Part shown: in pieces, positions 4,973-7,196 of the stretch
How positions within the stretch are numbered: position 1 is the stretch's first letter
How the letters are laid out: each line of letters begins with the position of its first letter
From: Candidatus Parcubacteria bacterium
Lineage (GTDB): Bacteria > Patescibacteriota > Patescibacteriia > CAIXNZ01
Length of the DNA stretch: 7,196 nucleotides
Assembly (NCBI GenBank): GCA_026395675.1
Contig: JAPLYF010000034.1
Location: forward strand, 1 to 7,196
Reading direction: 5' to 3'
Notes under the pieces: generated by a model
What the model was told of the DNA's origin: nothing
The model's input: the letters and a program-made list of their open reading frames with translations, nothing else
Databases searched by the model: none
Program-made: the position numbers and the translations under genes

Positions 4973-5581
4973 TTAAATTTTTAAAGGTAATTTCCCCTTA
5001 CCTTGTCTGAGAATAACAGGCAAAGAGTTGCTAAGATCAATAACAGTTGAGGGTTCAGCGGATAAAGAGCCGACATCTATTATTAAATCTATTTTATTAA
5101 GTAATTCTTTGGACAATTCTTCTGGATTGGTAAAAACCTCTTGGCCAGAAAGATTTAAGCTGGTAGTTATTATGGGGTTGCCTAGTTTCTTGACAAGAGC
5201 CAGGCAAATTTTATCAGCCGGGATTCTGACTCCGACGGTTTTATTCTTGGCAATAAAACTTTGCGGTGTTTTATGTTTGGCTTTTAATATAAAAGTGTAG
5301 GGTCCGGGCAAAAGTTTTTTTAAAAGACGGAAAGCATAATCGGAAAGAAGGGCGTATTCAGCTATTTGCTTGGGATCAGAACAAATAATACTCAGCGGTT
5401 TTTTTCTTTCGCGTTTTTTGAGTTGATAAATTTTTTCAATGGCTTTTTTATTAAAAATATCACAGCCCAGGCCGTAAATTGTGTCTGTAGGATAAACAAT
5501 AATACCGCCATTTTTTAAAACTTCAACAACTTGTTCAATTTTTTCTGGTTCAGGGTTTTGAGGATTAATTTCTAAAAACAT
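4973..5581 (-). CDS. tsaC: Threonylcarbamoyl-AMP synthase (Sua5/YrdC/TsaC family)
   Basis: This enzyme makes threonylcarbamoyl-AMP from threonine, bicarbonate and ATP, the first step of the universal t6A37 modification of ANN-decoding tRNAs. The 202 residues are the single YrdC domain, without the C-terminal Sua5 domain (~340 residues in full Sua5). Landmarks are GGIIVYPTDTIYGLGCD (25-41), KKRERKKPLS (55-64) with the K55-x-R57 pair, LPGPYTFIL (91-99), VGVRIPAD (116-123), TTSLNLSGQ (139-147) with S141-x-N143, EPSTVIDLS (176-184) and ILRQGKG (190-196). The K-R-S-N tetrad used for ATP and bicarbonate binding is intact. The ATG follows a purine-rich repeat (5589-5633) that is pyrimidine-rich in the mRNA, so no Shine-Dalgarno exists. 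YciO-type paralogues share the fold, but the motifs suit TsaC. The partners TsaB, TsaD and TsaE are not in this window. Confidence 0.93.
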   Translation of the reverse strand: MFLEINPQNPEPEKIEQVVEVLKNGGIIVYPTDTIYGLGCDIFNKKAIEKIYQLKKRERKKPLSIICSDPKQIAEYALLSDYAFRLLKKLLPGPYTFILKAKHKTPQSFIAKNKTVGVRIPADKICLALVKKLGNPIITTSLNLSGQEVFTNPEELSKELLNKIDLIIDVGSLSAEPSTVIDLSNSLPVILRQGKGKLPLKI

Positions 5582-5588
5582 TATAAAG

Positions 5589-5633
5589 GATTAAAGAGTA
5601 AGAAGGGCAAAAGGAGTAAGAGGGGTAAAGGGA
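5589..5633. repeat. Purine-rich nonanucleotide tandem repeat, five units
   Basis: Five nine-base units start at 5589, 5598, 5607, 5616 and 5625; the consensus is GTAARRGGR. Units two and four are GTAAGAAGG and GTAAGAGGG. At double period, 5596-5613 and 5614-5631 match at 15 of 18 positions. It fills the gap between the phosphatase and Sua5 genes, and is pyrimidine-rich in the minus-strand mRNA just before the Sua5 start. Confidence 0.6.
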
Positions 5634-5636
5634 ATA

Positions 5637-6416
5637 TTACATTTTTCTTAGATAGTTTAAAATAATTTTATCAATTACGCCATTGCTGGCAAAAACATTT
5701 TTTGCGCCCAAATGCCAGGCTTTGCCTTTAAAATCAGAAACTGTTCCTGTAGCTTCTTTAACCAGTAATACGCCAGGACAAATGTCCCAGGGGTTGGCGC
5801 TGGGAGAAATATAACAATCAGTCCGGCCTTTTGCTACCCAGCCAAATTCCAAAGCCGCGCTGCCAATCTGTCTGATATCAAAACTTCGCAGTTTAAAATG
5901 CTGGTAAAGTTTAAGCGCTTGTTTAAGCTGGGTTTCCTGACTGCCGTGGCAATAAGTTAATAAGGCATGCTTTAATATATTTTTTGAAACCCTAATTTTT
6001 TTGTTATTTAAATAAGCGCCTTTATTTTTTTGGGCAAAATAATACTCATCGATTGCTGGCGCATAAATCCAGGCCAGGATTGGCTCTTTTTTATAGAGCA
6101 GGGCAATTTGCACGGCAAAGAGCGGATTACCCATATAAAAATTGGTTGTACCGTCCAGGGGATCAACTGTCCAGAGATAATCGCTTTTTTTCTGATCATC
6201 ACCCTTTTCCTCGGAAATAATGTGCCAGTCCGGAGTTAAGGCCCTGATTCTTTTTAAGATTATTTTTTCAGCTAAAAAATCAGCGCTGGTTGCAATTTCA
6301 TGCTTGCTCTTGAATTTGAGATGATTTTTTTTGCCACTTTTGAAAATTTTAAGCAATTCCCCCCCTGTTTTTTTAATTAGAACAGCAATTTCTGTTTTTA
6401 TCCGCCTTCGTAACAT
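5637..6416 (-). CDS. Inositol monophosphatase family protein
   Basis: This is a Mg2+-dependent phosphatase of the IMPase/SuhB/CysQ/FBPase superfamily; likely substrates are inositol-1-phosphate, a sugar phosphate or PAP. Numbering from my preferred start, motifs are the metal ligands E69-E70 (IISEEKGD), D85-P-L-D88-G-T (WTVDPLDGTTNF), GSAALEFGWVAKGRTDCY (185-202) and NPWDICPG (208-215) with D211. All catalytic metal ligands are present and the family length (~260) is met. I prefer ATG 6414-6416 (259 residues) because it starts as MLRRRIKTEIAVLIKKTGGELL, the typical first helix. ATG 6465-6467 adds 17 residues and TTG 6471-6473 adds 19; most of that extra sequence (SEIRRSNAT) comes from the palindromic element at 6401-6450. 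No start has a clear Shine-Dalgarno. EATG replaces the usual EAGG near 221. Substrate cannot be told from motifs. Confidence 0.92.
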   Translation of the reverse strand: MLRRRIKTEIAVLIKKTGGELLKIFKSGKKNHLKFKSKHEIATSADFLAEKIILKRIRALTPDWHIISEEKGDDQKKSDYLWTVDPLDGTTNFYMGNPLFAVQIALLYKKEPILAWIYAPAIDEYYFAQKNKGAYLNNKKIRVSKNILKHALLTYCHGSQETQLKQALKLYQHFKLRSFDIRQIGSAALEFGWVAKGRTDCYISPSANPWDICPGVLLVKEATGTVSDFKGKAWHLGAKNVFASNGVIDKIILNYLRKM

Positions 6417-6450
6417 AGTGGCGTTACTTCGGCGGATTTCGCTACGCGAA
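6401..6450. repeat. GC-rich palindromic (REP-like) element at the phosphatase start
   Basis: TCCGCC (6401-6406) and GTAAC (6410-6414) pair with GTTAC (6423-6427) and GGCGGA (6431-6436), leaving a TTC/TTC internal loop and an 8-base apical loop. In the minus-strand RNA the internal loop is GAA/GAA, which can form stacked purine mismatches. A second small inverted repeat, TTCGC-TAC-GCGAA (6438-6450), follows at once. It is far GC-richer than the surroundings and overlaps the phosphatase start codon candidates. Confidence 0.65.
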
Positions 6451-6485
6451 TTATTGGAATAAACCATAAACAATTAAATTAATGC

Positions 6486-6938
6486 TCATTTTTTGTCGAA
6501 CAATGTCCATAAGGTATTTTTTTTGTTTTTAGAAAATTCAATTTTTCTAACTATAAAAAGCAAAAGAAAAATCAAAAAACTGGTGATTGTTGCAACAAGA
6601 TACCAGCCAATGCCAATGGTTACGCCAACTGCAGCGACTGCCCATAAAGCGGCGGCAGTAGTTAATCCCTCCAGTTTTTCTTTATGAAAAATAATTAAGC
6701 CAGCGCCTAAAAAACCGATGCCAGTAACGATTTGAGCTGCCATGGCGCCAGGGACGGCATTGGGCAATTGGCTAAATCCTTGGATTGAAAGAATGGTGAA
6801 TAAAGTTGAGCCGAGGGCAATTAAGGCATAAGTGCGTGACCCAGCTGGCTTACCCAGTGTCTCTCTTTCAATGCCAATGATTCCACCCAAAATTATGGCC
6901 AAAATAAGTTTTGCCACTATTATCAAAATGTCCCACAT
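6486..6938 (-). CDS. MgtC/SapB family membrane protein
   Basis: This is a small polytopic inner-membrane protein. The best-known member, Salmonella MgtC, aids survival in low Mg2+ and modulates the F-type ATPase; most homologues are uncharacterised. The 150 residues match the MgtC N-terminal membrane domain alone, with about four to five hydrophobic segments (roughly 3-23, 36-55, 65-86, 93-109 and 113-131) and a short basic cytoplasmic tail; the C-terminal ACT-like domain of longer members is absent. Motifs are GGIIGIERETLGKPAGSRT (18-36), AAQIVTGIGFLGAGLI (67-82) and GLTTAAALWAVAAVG (91-105). The arginine that commonly precedes AAQIV is methionine here (GAMAAQIV). It is the first gene of the minus-strand operon, about 26 bases after a predicted transcription start, and has no clear Shine-Dalgarno. 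The phosphatase follows after 18-69 bases, depending on its start. Confidence 0.92.
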   Translation of the reverse strand: MWDILIIVAKLILAIILGGIIGIERETLGKPAGSRTYALIALGSTLFTILSIQGFSQLPNAVPGAMAAQIVTGIGFLGAGLIIFHKEKLEGLTTAAALWAVAAVGVTIGIGWYLVATITSFLIFLLLFIVRKIEFSKNKKNTLWTLFDKK

Positions 6939-6970
6939 AAATAGAAAATTAATTTATAAATTCTAATTAT

Positions 6971-6979
6971 ATTATAGCA
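6971..6979 (-). promoter_or_regulatory. Extended -10 promoter of the mgtC operon
   Basis: On the minus strand this is TGCTATAAT, a perfect extended -10 (TGn plus TATAAT). No convincing -35 lies 16-18 bases upstream, as is common for extended -10 promoters. It sits between the terminator at 7007-7030 and the mgtC ATG, giving a leader of about 26 bases. Confidence 0.6.
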
Positions 6980-6998
6980 AAATTTTGTAAAGTTAACT

Positions 6999-7030
6999 AA
7001 AAATAAAAAACTCATTGCAATCCGAGTTTT
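6999..7030 (-). terminator. Minus-strand terminator upstream of the mgtC promoter
   Basis: AAAACTC (7007-7013) pairs with GAGTTTT (7024-7030) around a 10-base loop that itself contains ATTGCAAT. On the minus strand the hairpin is followed by a T-rich tail over 7010-6999; on the plus strand the tail is poorer. It implies a minus-strand gene to the right that ends before it. Confidence 0.65.
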
Positions 7031-7062
7031 AAGTTTAGAGAAAAAGATTGATTTTTATTCCT

Positions 7063-7122
7063 CTTGCCAAGACACTTTGGTGTCGCTTTGAGTCATAACG
7101 CACACTAAAGTGTGCTTGCAAG
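7063..7122. repeat. Long imperfect inverted repeat at the right edge
   Basis: The left arm 7063-7083 and right arm 7102-7122 form about 20 pairs with only two single-base bulges (7068 and 7114) and one G-T pair, around an 18-base loop. Each arm also contains its own smaller palindrome: GACAC-TTTG-GTGTC (7071-7084) and GCACACTAAAGTGTGC (7100-7115). A long hairpin and a two-hairpin form are therefore mutually exclusive alternatives. The function is unknown. Confidence 0.6.
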
Positions 7123-7196
7123 GTAGAGTTTTTGTATTATTTGTAACCTAATTTGTAATTTTGCAGGAGTTAAATTTTTTCCAGCAAGATCAACTG
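7105..7196 (-). CDS. Possible 3' end of a gene cut by the window edge
   Basis: On the minus strand one frame is open from the window edge (codon at 7194-7192) to TAG at 7107-7105, giving 29 residues that include GKNLTPAKLQIRLQIIQKLY. The pattern is that of an amphipathic helix and looks protein-like, but I do not recognise a family. A minus-strand terminator about 75 bases further on (7007-7030) supports a gene ending here. The stop codon lies inside the right arm of the inverted repeat. Twenty-nine open codons in AT-rich DNA can arise by chance, so this is tentative. Confidence 0.35.
   Translation of the reverse strand, partial: VDLAGKNLTPAKLQIRLQIIQKLYLASTL

Noticed and set aside
5028..5300. 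90-codon plus-strand open frame
   Set aside because: Antisense to Sua5, whose catalytic motifs run through the same bases.
6008..6239. Open frames on both strands inside the phosphatase gene
   Set aside because: They lie across the DPLDGT metal-binding region of a clear phosphatase and are shadows.
6939..7000. Magnesium riboswitch or leader peptide before mgtC
   Set aside because: The predicted leader is only about 26 bases, too short for a known Mg2+ riboswitch, and no short proline-rich leader frame is seen.
7141..7196. Plus-strand open frame running off the right edge
   Set aside because: Only about 15 codons after a stop, with no start codon or ribosome binding site. The minus-strand frame is longer and has a matching terminator.

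Overview
The window is a chromosomal replication-origin neighbourhood from an AT-rich bacterium with small, tightly packed genes. The core order is dnaN and dnaA on the minus strand and rpmH, rnpA and yidD on the plus strand, with DnaA-box-bearing AT-rich spacers on both sides of dnaA. Short spacers, weak or absent Shine-Dalgarno sequences, low-complexity intergenic repeats and divergent core proteins suggest a reduced-genome lineage such as Candidate Phyla Radiation/Patescibacteria. This is an inference from style, not a phylogenetic placement. TGA is used as a stop in rnpA, yidD and mgtC, so a TGA-glycine code is unlikely.

Layout. Positions 1-480 hold a terminator hairpin, a near-consensus promoter, an unrecognised 61-residue gene with a very strong Shine-Dalgarno and higher GC than its surroundings, and two terminators; the second closes dnaN. 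Positions 497-1663 are dnaN (sliding clamp), 1664-1899 an origin-like spacer with DnaA boxes and an AT-rich repeated stretch, and 1900-3285 dnaA. Positions 3286-3526 are the second origin-like spacer, carrying the divergent dnaA and rpmH promoters. Next come rpmH (3527-3688), rnpA (3745-4095) and yidD (4092-4358, overlapping rnpA by four bases), then a bidirectional terminator at 4386-4414.

From the right, a minus-strand operon converges on that terminator. It starts at an extended -10 promoter (6971-6979) and runs MgtC-like membrane protein, inositol-monophosphatase-family enzyme, Sua5/YrdC threonylcarbamoyl-AMP synthase, a cysteine-rich membrane-anchored 90-residue protein, and a DUF167/YggU protein. 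The last ~190 bases hold a terminator, a long imperfect inverted repeat, and possibly the 3' end of another minus-strand gene cut by the window edge.

DnaA and DnaN start and sustain replication. L34, the RNase P protein and YidD form the usual origin-linked operon, but yidC, jag and mnmE do not follow, and recF and gyrB are not beside dnaN. I see no defence system, mobile element with a transposase, CRISPR array, rRNA or tRNA. The least ordinary signals are in the non-coding DNA: a near-duplicate stem-loop before both rpmH and rnpA, short-period tandem repeats in several spacers, a palindromic element overlapping the start of the phosphatase gene, and the inverted repeat at the right edge.
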